This document shows, in pieces, positions 38,564 to 48,059 of a DNA stretch of 64,000 bases. The notes beneath the pieces were generated by a model that did not search any database, was not told the origin of the DNA, and saw only the letters and a program-made list of their open reading frames with translations. Within the stretch, counting starts at the first letter, position 1, and every line of letters starts with the position of its first letter. Origin of the DNA: Bowmanella pacifica (GTDB taxonomy: Bacteria; Pseudomonadota; Gammaproteobacteria; Enterobacterales; Alteromonadaceae); the NCBI RefSeq assembly GCF_014645355.1, contig NZ_BMLS01000001.1:992001-1056000 (forward strand), read 5' to 3'. Both the position numbers and the translations under genes were made by a program.

Positions 38564-41116
38564 GTGAAGTATCTCAAACTCTTTATTCTGATTATTATTT
38601 GCTCGGCTGTACTGGGAACTATCTCTGTGATTTCCCTGTACTTTTACATTAAACCTGAGCTACCCAGTGTTGCCATCCTAAAGGATGTGCGGCTGCAAAC
38701 GCCAATGAAAATTTATTCCCAGGACGGGTTGCTAATTTCCCAATACGGAGTGAAGCGACGCATACCTTTGGAATTAAATAACATACCTGATGGTCTGAAA
38801 CAGGCCATACTTGCCACCGAAGATTCACGCTTTTATGAACACCCAGGGATCGATCCCATCGGGGTAATGCGTGCTTTTGTCAATTTGGTGGTCACAGGAG
38901 AAAAGGGTCAAGGTGCTAGTACTATCACCATGCAGTTGGCCAGAAACTTCTTTTTGAGCCCTGACAAGGCCTGGATGCGGAAAATAAAAGAAGCTTTCAT
39001 TTCCTGGCATATAGAACAAGTGCTAACAAAGGATGAAATCCTGACGCTCTATTTAAATAAGATTGAGCTGGGACATCGTGCCTTTGGTGTTGGCGCCGCC
39101 GCGCAGGTTTACTTTGGCAAGGACATTGGCGATCTGAGCCTAGCTCAGCTAGCAACTATTGCAGGGTTATTTAAAGCCCCTTCCACCCTCAATCCTATCA
39201 GCAATCCACAGCGCTCACTGGAACGTCGGCGGGTTGTACTGGCCAGAATGCTGGACGAAGGATATATCAACAGGCAAGAGTTTGAGCAAGCGGCCAGCGA
39301 AGATATTCAAGCCAAAAAGCATGGCGCAGAGATTGAGTTGGATGCACCTTATCTGGCCGACATGATTTACGCAGAAATGGTAACCCGCTACGGTAAAGAG
39401 GAAGCTGAAACCGGCGGCTATCAAGTCTATGCCACCGTCACATCCAAGCTGCAGCGTTTGGCGCAGCAAGCCACTATCCGTAATCTGCACGATTATGATG
39501 AGCGCCATGGATTCAGGGGCCCGCTTCAGCAGTTATGGCAATTAGATGAAAACGGTGAGACAGAAGCTTGGAATGAATCGCAAATGCGTGAATTTCTTGC
39601 CGAACAACCCAGTTTCAAACCTCTGTTGCCCGCCATTGTCACTAGGGTAGAAGAACAGCAGATTCAGGTATTCACCCAGCAGGGTCAGTACCTGGATATT
39701 AACTGGGATGGTTTGGCCTGGGCGCGTCCTTACGTGTCAGACACCAGGCAGGGCGATGAACCCAAAGTAGCAGCCGATATTGTTACCGAAGGTGCGTTGG
39801 TGTGGGTTCGATTCAATGATGAAACCGACTTCTGGCAGTTATCGCAGTTTCCAGATGCCAGCGCAGCGTTTATTGCGTTGAACCCTGCCGATGGCGCAGT
39901 GCAAGCCATAGTCGGGGGCTACAGTTTCTATCAGAGTCAGTTTAACAGGGCGACACAGGCAAAACGCCAGGTCGGCTCCAATATCAAACCCTTTGTTTAC
40001 TCGGCCGCCCTGGAGCATGGTTTTACCCTGGGCAGCATTATGAACGATGCTCCCATCAACCAGTGGGACAGAAAATCCGGTGTTGTCTGGCGTCCCAAAA
40101 ACTCACCGGAAGTGTATGACGGCCCCATCCGTATGCGACTGGCGCTAGGTAGGTCTAAAAACGTGGTATCTGTGCGTTTGCTCCGTGGGGTGGGAATCGA
40201 CAATATCATCCAGCATCTGGCCCGCTTTGGTTTCAATCCAGACGACATACCTCGTGACGAATCACTGGCCCTGGGTAGTTCATCGTTAACCCCCATGGAA
40301 CTTGCAACAGGTTTTGCTGTTATCGCTAATGGCGGATATGCCGTAACGCCTTATATTATCGAGCGCATCGACAATGAGTTTGGTGAAACCTTGTGGCATG
40401 CCGACCCAGCAATTGCTCCGCCACTGAACGGCGAAGCACAAGAGCTGATGGCACAAGAATCGACAGAAGGGCTGACAGAGGATGCCAATGCAACGCAGCA
40501 CTACGCACCATCGGTTATCTCCAAAGAGAACGCGTTTTTGACCCGTGAAATGATGACCACTGCTATCACTGGTGGTGGTAACTGGTCGAAGAAAACGTAT
40601 TGGCAAGGCACGGGCTGGCGCGCAAATAATATGATGGATCGTGATGATTTGGCAGGTAAAACCGGTACCACCAACGATTCCAAAGATACTTGGTTCAGTG
40701 GTATAGGCGGCAACTTGGTGGCTACTGCCTGGGTGGGCTTTGATGATATGAGCCGCTCATTGGGACGCACCAGTCGCAACCAGTACCTAATCAACAAAAA
40801 TCCGCAGAAGTTTAACTGGATGGGCAATGCCATGGTAGGTCCTGAGGACGGTGCCAGGGTAGCTCAGCCAGCCTGGATCCGTTTTATGCGCGAGGCCCTA
40901 GATGGCGTGCCCGAAAGTTATCCTCCCGTCCCTGAAGGGATAGTGACTGTGCGTATAGACCGCACTACAGGTAAACTCACTCAACGCACCGACCATACCG
41001 CCAGATTTGAGTACTTTATGAAAGGGACCGAGCCAACTCAGTATGTGGACGACGAAGAGTTTATCGACCCCTTCGAGCAAGATACGCCGGCACAAGAAAC
41101 CGAAGATATCTTCTAG
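38564..41116 (+). CDS. mrcA: Penicillin-binding protein 1A
   Basis: This 850-residue bifunctional class A PBP polymerises and cross-links peptidoglycan. It has an N-terminal membrane anchor (about 5-28), a GT51 glycosyltransferase (EDSRFYEHPGID, GQGASTITMQLARNFFL), an OB/linker region, and the transpeptidase with nucleophile in GSNIKPFVYS (SxxK), SKN in GRSKNVVSVR and KTG in LAGKTGTTNDSKDTW. Length matches E. coli PBP1a. The start is GTG with no clear ribosome site. A strong terminator follows. Confidence 0.96.
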   Translation: MKYLKLFILIIICSAVLGTISVISLYFYIKPELPSVAILKDVRLQTPMKIYSQDGLLISQYGVKRRIPLELNNIPDGLKQAILATEDSRFYEHPGIDPIGVMRAFVNLVVTGEKGQGASTITMQLARNFFLSPDKAWMRKIKEAFISWHIEQVLTKDEILTLYLNKIELGHRAFGVGAAAQVYFGKDIGDLSLAQLATIAGLFKAPSTLNPISNPQRSLERRRVVLARMLDEGYINRQEFEQAASEDIQAKKHGAEIELDAPYLADMIYAEMVTRYGKEEAETGGYQVYATVTSKLQRLAQQATIRNLHDYDERHGFRGPLQQLWQLDENGETEAWNESQMREFLAEQPSFKPLLPAIVTRVEEQQIQVFTQQGQYLDINWDGLAWARPYVSDTRQGDEPKVAADIVTEGALVWVRFNDETDFWQLSQFPDASAAFIALNPADGAVQAIVGGYSFYQSQFNRATQAKRQVGSNIKPFVYSAALEHGFTLGSIMNDAPINQWDRKSGVVWRPKNSPEVYDGPIRMRLALGRSKNVVSVRLLRGVGIDNIIQHLARFGFNPDDIPRDESLALGSSSLTPMELATGFAVIANGGYAVTPYIIERIDNEFGETLWHADPAIAPPLNGEAQELMAQESTEGLTEDANATQHYAPSVISKENAFLTREMMTTAITGGGNWSKKTYWQGTGWRANNMMDRDDLAGKTGTTNDSKDTWFSGIGGNLVATAWVGFDDMSRSLGRTSRNQYLINKNPQKFNWMGNAMVGPEDGARVAQPAWIRFMREALDGVPESYPPVPEGIVTVRIDRTTGKLTQRTDHTARFEYFMKGTEPTQYVDDEEFIDPFEQDTPAQETEDIF

Positions 41117-41132
41117 CCAATCACAAAAGAAA

Positions 41133-41151
41133 ACGGGCGCTTAGCGCCCGT
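41133..41151. terminator. Bidirectional terminator mrcA / argA
   Basis: ACGGGCGC-TTA-GCGCCCGT, then TTTTTT on the plus strand; on the minus strand the same stem is followed by TTTTCTTTTG. It serves convergent mrcA and argA. Confidence 0.92.
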
Positions 41152-41161
41152 TTTTTGTCTG

Positions 41162-42472
41162 TTAGATAGACAGCATTAACACCTTAGAATTTCGCTGATA
41201 GTTGTAGAGGCGCTTTTTACCCTCTGGCAACTCTTCTACCCCTGAAGGCAGAAAACCCTGCTCACGGAACCAGTGCCCCGTTACTGTCGTCAGCACAAAA
41301 ATACGACTCAGGCCCTGATCTTTGGCCTTTTCGATAATCGCATTCATCATTCGCTCACCGCGGTTCGAACCACGATAATCCTGATGAGTGACAACGCAAG
41401 CCAGCTCTCCCACCCCTTCACTGGCATAAGGGTACAAAGCTGCACAGGCGATAATCATGCCGTCCCGTTCAATAATGGTAAAACGGTCAATCTCGCTTTC
41501 CAGTAATTCACGGGAGCGCTTTACCAACACGCCTTTCTCTTCCAGCGGATTAATTAACTTGAGAATACCACCCACATCATCAATGGTGGCCTGACGAAGC
41601 TGCTCGTAATAATAATGAGATACTAAGGTACCCACCCCATCACGGGTGAACAATTCCTGCAGCAAAGCACCGTCCCGTTGATAGCTCACACAATGGCAAC
41701 GACTTACGCCAGCATCCAGGCTTGCTGCCACCGCAGACAGAACATTGGCCGTACGCGCATCATGCTGACCATCCATCTGTTTTTGCAGAAGATTACGATC
41801 CAGGTTTCGAATCAAGGTGCCTTTTTCATCCATCAGGCCATCTTGCTCGGTAAACACGATAAGCTTGTCGGCCTTCATATGAATAGCGGCTTGCGTGGCG
41901 ACATCTTCATGGGACAGGTTAAACACTTCACCGGTTGGCGAATAGCCCATCGGGCCAAGCAATACAATGGAGCCATCATTCAGATGGTCATTGATTCCAG
42001 ATACATCGATACGACGCACCAGGCCGGTAAGTTCGTAATCAACCCCTTCTCGCACACCCATGGGCATAGCGACAACCAGGTTGCCCGAACATACCCGGAT
42101 TTGCGAACCATGCATGGGAGAGTTAGCCAACCCCATGGTCAGCAAGGCCTCTACCTGAGAGCGCACCGAGCCTGCCGCATCTTTTACCGACTCTATAGTA
42201 ACTTTGTCGGTAATACGCACATCATTATGAAAGCGCATAGGGCGGTTACGTAGCGCTTCCCGCTGGTCTATCTGCGGCCTGGCGCCATGCACCAATACTA
42301 AACGAACACCCAGGCTGTTAAGCAAGGCGATATCATTAATAATATTGGCAAAGTTAGCATCTTCTACCGCTTCACCACCAAACATCAGCACAAAAGTCTT
42401 ACCCCGGTGCGAATTGATGTAAGGTGCCGATTGGCGGAACAGCTTCACATTATCGGATTCAGATAGCACCAC
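41162..42472 (-). CDS. argA: N-acetylglutamate synthase
   Basis: This 436-residue enzyme acetylates glutamate with acetyl-CoA, the first step of arginine synthesis. It has an amino-acid-kinase domain (about 1-290; PYINSHRGKTFVLMFGGEAV, LVLVHGARPQID) and a C-terminal GNAT domain (about 295-436; CAALYPYASEGVGELACV, YRGSNRGERMM). Whole-length similarity to E. coli ArgA is clear. The start is a GTG with AAAGGAG eight bases upstream, overlapping the argH stop codon. A longer frame runs back into argH but has no support. Separate from argH, unlike the argH(A) fusions of some relatives. Confidence 0.95.
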   Translation of the reverse strand: MVLSESDNVKLFRQSAPYINSHRGKTFVLMFGGEAVEDANFANIINDIALLNSLGVRLVLVHGARPQIDQREALRNRPMRFHNDVRITDKVTIESVKDAAGSVRSQVEALLTMGLANSPMHGSQIRVCSGNLVVAMPMGVREGVDYELTGLVRRIDVSGINDHLNDGSIVLLGPMGYSPTGEVFNLSHEDVATQAAIHMKADKLIVFTEQDGLMDEKGTLIRNLDRNLLQKQMDGQHDARTANVLSAVAASLDAGVSRCHCVSYQRDGALLQELFTRDGVGTLVSHYYYEQLRQATIDDVGGILKLINPLEEKGVLVKRSRELLESEIDRFTIIERDGMIIACAALYPYASEGVGELACVVTHQDYRGSNRGERMMNAIIEKAKDQGLSRIFVLTTVTGHWFREQGFLPSGVEELPEGKKRLYNYQRNSKVLMLSI

Positions 42473-42480
42473 GCCAGGCT

Positions 42481-42487
42481 CTCCTTT
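42481..42487 (-). promoter_or_regulatory. Ribosome binding site of argA
   Basis: AAAGGAG on the minus strand, eight bases before the GTG at 42472 and overlapping the argH stop codon (42486-42488). It decides the argA start and shows that argA is translated separately from argH. Confidence 0.8.
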
Positions 42488-43871
42488 AACACTGTTCGTC
42501 AGCAATAGCCGCAAGCTCGCGCTTAAGCGCCATGAACACAGGATCCTTACCGGTTCCACCCAGAATATTACGCTTATCCACCAGGTACTCCAGTTGCAGT
42601 ACCGGGTAAACATCTTCGCCGATCAAGGCAGAATGCTTCTGCATGTCTTCCAGGCTCAACTCTTCAATGGCTTTACCCTGGGCTAATGCCGCTAATACCA
42701 CTTGGCCCGAAATATCATGGGCGGTACGGAAAGGAACCCCCTTACCCACCAGATAATCCGCCAGCTCGGTGGCATTGGCATAACCTTCACGCGCAGCTTG
42801 TGCGCAGCGGTCGCTGTTCAGCTCCACACTGTCTATAACTTCGCAGGCGATCATCAGACAGATGTGCCACTGGTTTACCGCATCAAAGGCACCTTCTTTG
42901 TCTTCCTGCATATCTTTATTGTAGGCCAGCGGCAAACCTTTCATGGTCACCAACAAGCCTTGCAGGCTGCCAAATACCCGACCGCACTTGCCACGAATCA
43001 GCTCCAGTGCATCAGGATTTTTCTTCTGAGGCATCAAGGAAGAACCGGAGGTGACATTGTCGCCCAGGCGTAAAAAGCCTGCTTCGCCGGAATTGAAGAA
43101 AATCATGTCCTCGGCCATACGCGACAAATGCATCATGCTGGTACTGGCGCAGAACAACAGTTCCAATACATAGTCACGATCAGACACCGCATCCAAACTA
43201 TTCAGGCAAGGGCTATCAAAACCTAGCTGCTGTGCAATTTCCTGGCGGTCAATAGCATAAACGGTTCCAGCCAACGCACCACTGCCCAAAGGACACTGGT
43301 TCATTCTGACCAGCAGATCGCCCATGCGGCTGATATCCCGCTTAAACATTTCCACATAGGCCAAACACCAATGGGGATAGCGCACCGGCTGAGCGCGTTG
43401 CAAATGCGTATAACCAGGCAGAATCACATGCTGATGGCGTTCGGCAGATTTCACCAATGCGGCTTTAAGCTGGCGCAAGTCCTGCTGTAGCTGCTGACAA
43501 TGCTCACGCACCCACAAACGAAAATCTGTGGCCACCTGGTCATTGCGGCTGCGACCGGTATGCAGCTTACGGCCAATATCACCCAGCTGTTCGGTGAGTG
43601 CGGCTTCTACGAAGCTGTGGATGTCTTCTTCATTGCTACCTGCAAAGTCCAATTCACCGGCTTCGGCCTTGGCTAGCAGGCCATTTAGGGCCTGCTCCAA
43701 TTGCTGTTGCTCAGACTCTGTCAGTACCCCAGCCTTGGCAATAGCACGAGACCAAATAATAGAGCCACGAATATCCTGACTGGCAAGGTGCTGGTCAAAC
43801 GGCAAGGAGTCGTTCACCTGTCTGAACATATCGCTGCTTCCGCCCTGGAAGCGTCCGCCCCACAAGGCCAT
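42486..43871 (-). CDS. argH: Argininosuccinate lyase
   Basis: This 461-residue enzyme splits argininosuccinate into arginine and fumarate. It starts [21 protein letters not shown] and has [17 protein letters not shown] and the superfamily signature [20 protein letters not shown] with its catalytic Ser. Length is that of E. coli ArgH (457). Its ATG overlaps the argG stop codon by one base. It ends 13 bp before argA. Confidence 0.97.
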   Translation of the reverse strand: MALWGGRFQGGSSDMFRQVNDSLPFDQHLASQDIRGSIIWSRAIAKAGVLTESEQQQLEQALNGLLAKAEAGELDFAGSNEEDIHSFVEAALTEQLGDIGRKLHTGRSRNDQVATDFRLWVREHCQQLQQDLRQLKAALVKSAERHQHVILPGYTHLQRAQPVRYPHWCLAYVEMFKRDISRMGDLLVRMNQCPLGSGALAGTVYAIDRQEIAQQLGFDSPCLNSLDAVSDRDYVLELLFCASTSMMHLSRMAEDMIFFNSGEAGFLRLGDNVTSGSSLMPQKKNPDALELIRGKCGRVFGSLQGLLVTMKGLPLAYNKDMQEDKEGAFDAVNQWHICLMIACEVIDSVELNSDRCAQAAREGYANATELADYLVGKGVPFRTAHDISGQVVLAALAQGKAIEELSLEDMQKHSALIGEDVYPVLQLEYLVDKRNILGGTGKDPVFMALKRELAAIADEQC

Positions 43872-45088
43872 CAGGCTTGTCCCTTATCTTTCAGTGCCTT
43901 AATGCGACTGGCCAGGCTGTACAGACGGATAAAGCCTTCGGCGTGGCTTTGGTCATACACATCATCCGCACCAAAAGTGGCGAAATCTTCGGAATACAGC
44001 GAGTTAGGTGAGCGACGCTGCACCACAGTGGCCTGCCCTTTGTAGAGCTTAACCACCACATCACCGGTAATCTGGTTAGCGAACGCTTGAGCACCCGCCA
44101 AAATAGAATCTTTCAGTGGCGTGAACCAACGACCGTCATATACCAGGTGCGAAAATTCCAGGCCCAGTTGCTCACGGAATTTCAAGGAGTCTTTATTCAG
44201 AACCAAATGCTCCAGGGCTTTGTAAGCCGCCATCAGGATAGTTCCTCCCGGCGTTTCATAGCAGCCGCGGGACTTCATACCAACCAGACGGTTTTCAACG
44301 ATATCCAAACGACCCACACCATGAGCGGCACCCAGTTGGTTCAACCTTACCAACGCCTGATAAGGGCTGAGCTTTTCGTTATTAACCGATACCAGACGGC
44401 CTTGCTCGAAACCAAGCTGTACACGTTCAGCCTGATTAGGGGCATCTTCTGGATCTACCGTCATGGTCCACACTTGTTTGGTGGGTTCACACCAGGGGTT
44501 TTCCAGCTCACCGCCTTCATGGCTGATATGCCAGGCATTGGCATCACGGCTGTAAATTTTGGTCGCAGACGCCGTGGTCGGCACGTTGCGCTCTGCCAGG
44601 TAGGCCAACAGGTCTTCACGGGAATGCATATCCCACTCACGCCATGGGGCAATCACCTTAAGTTGCGGCGCTAAAGCTGCAAAGGCACCTTCAAAACGCA
44701 CTTGGTCATTACCTTTACCGGTACAACCGTGACACAGTGCATCGGCACCGACTTTCAGCGCCACTTCCACCTGCGCCTTGGCAATAATAGGGCGGGCCAT
44801 GGACGTACCCAGTAAATACTGGCCTTCGTATACCGCACCCGTCATCACTGTGGGGTAGATGTATTCGCCGACAAAACCTTCTTTCAGGTCAACAATATGG
44901 CATTCACTGGCACCGCTGCGGATGGCTTTTTCTTCCAGGCCTTGCAGTTCTTCATCACCCTGACCTACGTCGGCCGCGAAAGCGACCACTTCGCAGTCAT
45001 AGTTTTCTTTCAGCCATGGAATGATGGCGGAGGTGTCCAAACCACCAGAATAGGCCAATACCACTTTGTTCACTTGAGACTTTGACAT
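43871..45088 (-). CDS. argG: Argininosuccinate synthase
   Basis: This 405-residue ATP-dependent enzyme joins citrulline and aspartate. The ATP pyrophosphatase P-loop is [33 protein letters not shown] and [14 protein letters not shown] are typical. It is the short (about 400) type I form. The ATG at 45088 is chosen because AAGGA stands eight bases before it; an in-frame TTG 18 bases upstream has no support. Confidence 0.97.
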   Translation of the reverse strand: MSKSQVNKVVLAYSGGLDTSAIIPWLKENYDCEVVAFAADVGQGDEELQGLEEKAIRSGASECHIVDLKEGFVGEYIYPTVMTGAVYEGQYLLGTSMARPIIAKAQVEVALKVGADALCHGCTGKGNDQVRFEGAFAALAPQLKVIAPWREWDMHSREDLLAYLAERNVPTTASATKIYSRDANAWHISHEGGELENPWCEPTKQVWTMTVDPEDAPNQAERVQLGFEQGRLVSVNNEKLSPYQALVRLNQLGAAHGVGRLDIVENRLVGMKSRGCYETPGGTILMAAYKALEHLVLNKDSLKFREQLGLEFSHLVYDGRWFTPLKDSILAGAQAFANQITGDVVVKLYKGQATVVQRRSPNSLYSEDFATFGADDVYDQSHAEGFIRLYSLASRIKALKDKGQA

Positions 45089-45098
45089 TCTGTTTTCC

Positions 45099-46007
45099 TT
45101 AGCCAAGCAGGCTGATTAAAATCGCATTCTGGGCGTGCATTCTGTTTTCCGCTTGTTGAAGCAGAAGCGAACACTCACCATCAATTAAGTCACTGGTTAT
45201 TTCCAGATCCCGATGGGCGGGCTGGCAGTGCATAGCATAGCTAGCACCGCAACTGTCCATCAGGGTTTTGTTCAGTTGATAAGGTTGGAACTTATCTTTA
45301 ATTTCCGCCAGCGGCGTTGTGTCACCCATAGATAACCAAGTGTCGGTATACAGGAACTGGCAGCCATCGGCCGCACTCAGGTCATGACTGGCACTGATCT
45401 TACCGCCACTGATTTGGGCCAGAGCGGCCGCTTGCTCGAGAATCTCTTGCTTCACTTCATGACCAACCGGGGTAATCACCCGCACATCGGCCCCAAGGAT
45501 AGCCCCGACCAACAAAAGTGAATTGCTCACGTTATTGCCGTCGCCAATATAAGCCAGACGGCAGCTTTCCACCTCGCCCAGTACTTCCTTGATGGTAAGA
45601 AAATCAGCCAGCGCCTGACAAGGGTGATACAAGTCACAAAGTGCATTGATCACTGGCACTTTAGAGGCTTCAGCCATCTGTACCAGGGTATGATGACTAT
45701 AAACCCGGGCTACGATAGCATCGGCCCAGCACGCCAGGTTGCCGCCCATATCGCGGGCATCTTCCCGGCCTGCCAATTTTCCGGCCTGGCTGTCCAGATA
45801 CACCATGTGGCCACCCAACTTATTGATACCTATGTCAAAACTGACCCTGGTACGTAGTGAAGGCTTCTCAAACAGAGCAGCGACGGCTTTGCCGTCCAGC
45901 GCCTTACGATAGGCAGATGGATTTTGCTTAGTCTGTTGAGCCAGCTCCAGCAGGCTCAGTAGTTCTGCTTTGCTCCAATCAGCAAAAGTCAGCAGATCCT
46001 TTTTCAT
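45099..46007 (-). CDS. argF: Ornithine carbamoyltransferase
   Basis: This 302-residue enzyme forms citrulline from ornithine and carbamoyl phosphate. The carbamoyl-phosphate loop is [24 protein letters not shown] is present, and the ornithine-side cysteine motif reads MHCQPAHRD where E. coli and most OTCs have HCLP. The upstream frame stays open 144 bases, but the protein begins naturally at [13 protein letters not shown], 32 bp past argB. A transcarbamylase using an acylated ornithine is not suggested by context, because argE is present. Confidence 0.93.
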   Translation of the reverse strand: MKKDLLTFADWSKAELLSLLELAQQTKQNPSAYRKALDGKAVAALFEKPSLRTRVSFDIGINKLGGHMVYLDSQAGKLAGREDARDMGGNLACWADAIVARVYSHHTLVQMAEASKVPVINALCDLYHPCQALADFLTIKEVLGEVESCRLAYIGDGNNVSNSLLLVGAILGADVRVITPVGHEVKQEILEQAAALAQISGGKISASHDLSAADGCQFLYTDTWLSMGDTTPLAEIKDKFQPYQLNKTLMDSCGASYAMHCQPAHRDLEITSDLIDGECSLLLQQAENRMHAQNAILISLLG

Positions 46008-46038
46008 AGGTTGTTCCCCAGTTTCCCCTAAATGGGTT

Positions 46039-46809
46039 TCAGTCAGGATAAATACGCGTTCCGGCGGACTGATTGCCCGCCAGACGCAACAAAGATTCGG
46101 GTTGTTTCCAACTAGCGATAGTGACGGGTACGCCAATATCGCGTGCAGCACTCAGTGCCGCTTCAACTTTCACTGTCATACCATCACGGATAACACCAGC
46201 CTCAATAAGTTGCTGGATTTGTCCGGCGTTAAGTTCACTTAATAGCTGTTTGTCTGCATCCAGTACACCCGCCACATCAGATAGCAGGATCAATTCACCC
46301 TGTAATAGTTGGGCCATCACAGTCGCTGCCTGATCGGCATTGATATTGAGTAGCTGCCCGGACAAATCTGCCCCAATAGAGCTGACCACAGGCAGAAAAT
46401 CCTGGCTAAGCAATAGCTTCAGCAGGGTGGCGTTAGCGGGTTCAACACTGCCTACCGCACCGTATTTGGCGTCCATTGGGGTACACTTCACCATACCGCC
46501 GTCGGTTAAGGCCAGTCCCACCGGATTCAAACCACTGGCAATGGCTTGCGCCACCAACTGTTTATTAGCCGTACCAGCCAAAGCGCCAACTATGTAAGGC
46601 ATTTGCTCGGCACTGGTAACCCGTAAACCATCAATCTTGACGGTTTTGAGATTCAGAGCCACCATCCATTCTTCCACTATAGGACCGCCGCCATGCACCA
46701 GCAGTACCGGCCGGCTCTTTTGCAATTCTGCCAGCACATCCAACAGGGCCTTGGCTGCTTGTGCATCACCAATAAAGGCGCCGCCTACCTTGACGATTAA
46801 AGGCTTCAT
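46039..46809 (-). CDS. argB: Acetylglutamate kinase
   Basis: This 256-residue kinase phosphorylates N-acetylglutamate. LIVKVGGAFIGDAQ (ATP-binding), LLVHGGGPIVEEWM and LILLSDVAGVLDAD are visible. The short form without the N-terminal arginine-sensing helix suggests no hexameric arginine feedback at this step. The ATG at 46809 overlaps the argC stop codon by four bases; the longer frame upstream lies inside argC. Confidence 0.96.
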   Translation of the reverse strand: MKPLIVKVGGAFIGDAQAAKALLDVLAELQKSRPVLLVHGGGPIVEEWMVALNLKTVKIDGLRVTSAEQMPYIVGALAGTANKQLVAQAIASGLNPVGLALTDGGMVKCTPMDAKYGAVGSVEPANATLLKLLLSQDFLPVVSSIGADLSGQLLNINADQAATVMAQLLQGELILLSDVAGVLDADKQLLSELNAGQIQQLIEAGVIRDGMTVKVEAALSAARDIGVPVTIASWKQPESLLRLAGNQSAGTRIYPD

Positions 46810-47831
46810 AGGGCTTTCTCCGCCAAACCTGATTCGGGAGCGAAACCAAAACGGATATTGGCGCATTGCAGAGCTTGTGCAGCCGCGCCTTTTAGCAGGT
46901 TATCAATAGCACTGGTAACCACCAGATGTCCTGAATTCTCGTCCAGCTTCCAGTGTAAATCGCAATAGCAGGTGCCTGCTACTTCGTCGATTTTCGGCCA
47001 ACTGCTGCGAAGCCGTACCATAGGATTGCTCTGATAGGCTGAGGCATATGCATCACTGACCTGAGACGCCGTTACACCGGCTTTCACCTTGACGGTTACC
47101 GTAGCCAGGATGCCACGCTTGAAATTGCCCAAATGCGGCGTGAAGATCACCTGACGGCCCAGCTCGGCGGAAATTTCCGGCTGATGTCTGTGCCCAAGCA
47201 CACCATAGGCTTGCAGACTCACTTCACAGAAACTGCTATTCAATGCGGCTTTGCGTCCGGCTCCGCTTACCCCGGATACAGCATTAATTACCGGCCACTG
47301 TTGTTCATCTAACAGTCCACAAACTTGCAGGGGTTTCAGCGCGGTCAGAGACGCCGTGGGGTAACACCCAGGCACAGCCACCAATTTAGCCTGACGAATC
47401 TTCTCCCCATGCCAGTCAGCCAAGCCATATACGGCGTCTTGCAATAGCGCGGGTTGTTCATGGGCAAAGCCATAAAAGCGCGCGAAGATGTCTTTGTCTT
47501 TGAGACGAAAAGCGCCGGACAAATCCATCACCACCGCCTTACCAGCGGTAAGTGTCGCCGCCCACTCATGACTTGCCTCATGCGGTGTAGCCAGGAATAT
47601 CAGATCATATTCCGTCGCCAATTGAGTCAGTCTATCTTGCGACAATGGCTGCAAGGGCATATCAAGTAAACCGGTAAAGCGGCCATAAAGGTCGCTAAGC
47701 AGTTTACCGGCGTCCTGGCTGCCTTGTGAGACAAACAAAGCCGCGAGCTCAAATCCCGGATGTTTAGCAAGCAAGGCTGCCAGCTCTGCTCCGGTATATC
47801 CACTGGCACCAACAATACAGGTTTTCATCAT
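46806..47831 (-). CDS. argC: N-acetyl-gamma-glutamyl-phosphate reductase
   Basis: This 341-residue NADPH reductase makes N-acetylglutamate semialdehyde. NADP loop CIVGASGYTGAELAALL opens the protein; the catalytic Cys lies in LVAVPGCYPTASLTAL and HRHQPEISAELG is typical. First gene of the argCBFGHA run, divergent from argE. Two methionines start the frame (one-codon uncertainty) and no strong ribosome site is visible. Confidence 0.97.
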   Translation of the reverse strand: MMKTCIVGASGYTGAELAALLAKHPGFELAALFVSQGSQDAGKLLSDLYGRFTGLLDMPLQPLSQDRLTQLATEYDLIFLATPHEASHEWAATLTAGKAVVMDLSGAFRLKDKDIFARFYGFAHEQPALLQDAVYGLADWHGEKIRQAKLVAVPGCYPTASLTALKPLQVCGLLDEQQWPVINAVSGVSGAGRKAALNSSFCEVSLQAYGVLGHRHQPEISAELGRQVIFTPHLGNFKRGILATVTVKVKAGVTASQVSDAYASAYQSNPMVRLRSSWPKIDEVAGTCYCDLHWKLDENSGHLVVTSAIDNLLKGAAAQALQCANIRFGFAPESGLAEKAL

Positions 47832-48013
47832 GATAAGAATTTTCGAAGTGTTTAGGACAACAAGTGTAGCAAAATAAGGTTACAAGCCCGCGAAAGCGGG
47901 ATAAGGACTAATATCGTCGCCTGGCGAGAAGTAACAAAGATGGCTGCAAATTTCGCTGCATTAAGGGATCTGGATGCACTAAAGTATGAATTGTGAGATA
48001 CTTTGCCACCAAA

Positions 48014-48048
48014 CACATATTTATTCAACAATTGTGCATATTTATTTT
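48014..48048. promoter_or_regulatory. Tandem ArgR operator (two ARG boxes)
   Basis: CACATATTTATTCA (48014-48027) and TGCATATTTATTTT (48035-48048) each match TGNATWWWWATNCA at all but two fixed positions. Their centres are 21 bp apart, the spacing bound by one ArgR hexamer. They lie just before argE and opposite argC, so one operator can serve both directions. Confidence 0.65.
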
Positions 48049-48059
48049 GTGAATTTATT

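Noticed and set aside
42473-42613. Longer argA frame reaching into argH, as if a fused or overlapping start
   Set aside because: The added residues do not resemble ArgA, and a strong ribosome site marks the GTG at 42472.
44087-44674. 195-codon plus-strand frame opposite argG
   Set aside because: Shadow of a strongly conserved gene; low-quality composition.
48003-48059. TTG start extending argE by 19 codons
   Set aside because: The extension runs through the ArgR boxes and is not found in ArgE proteins.
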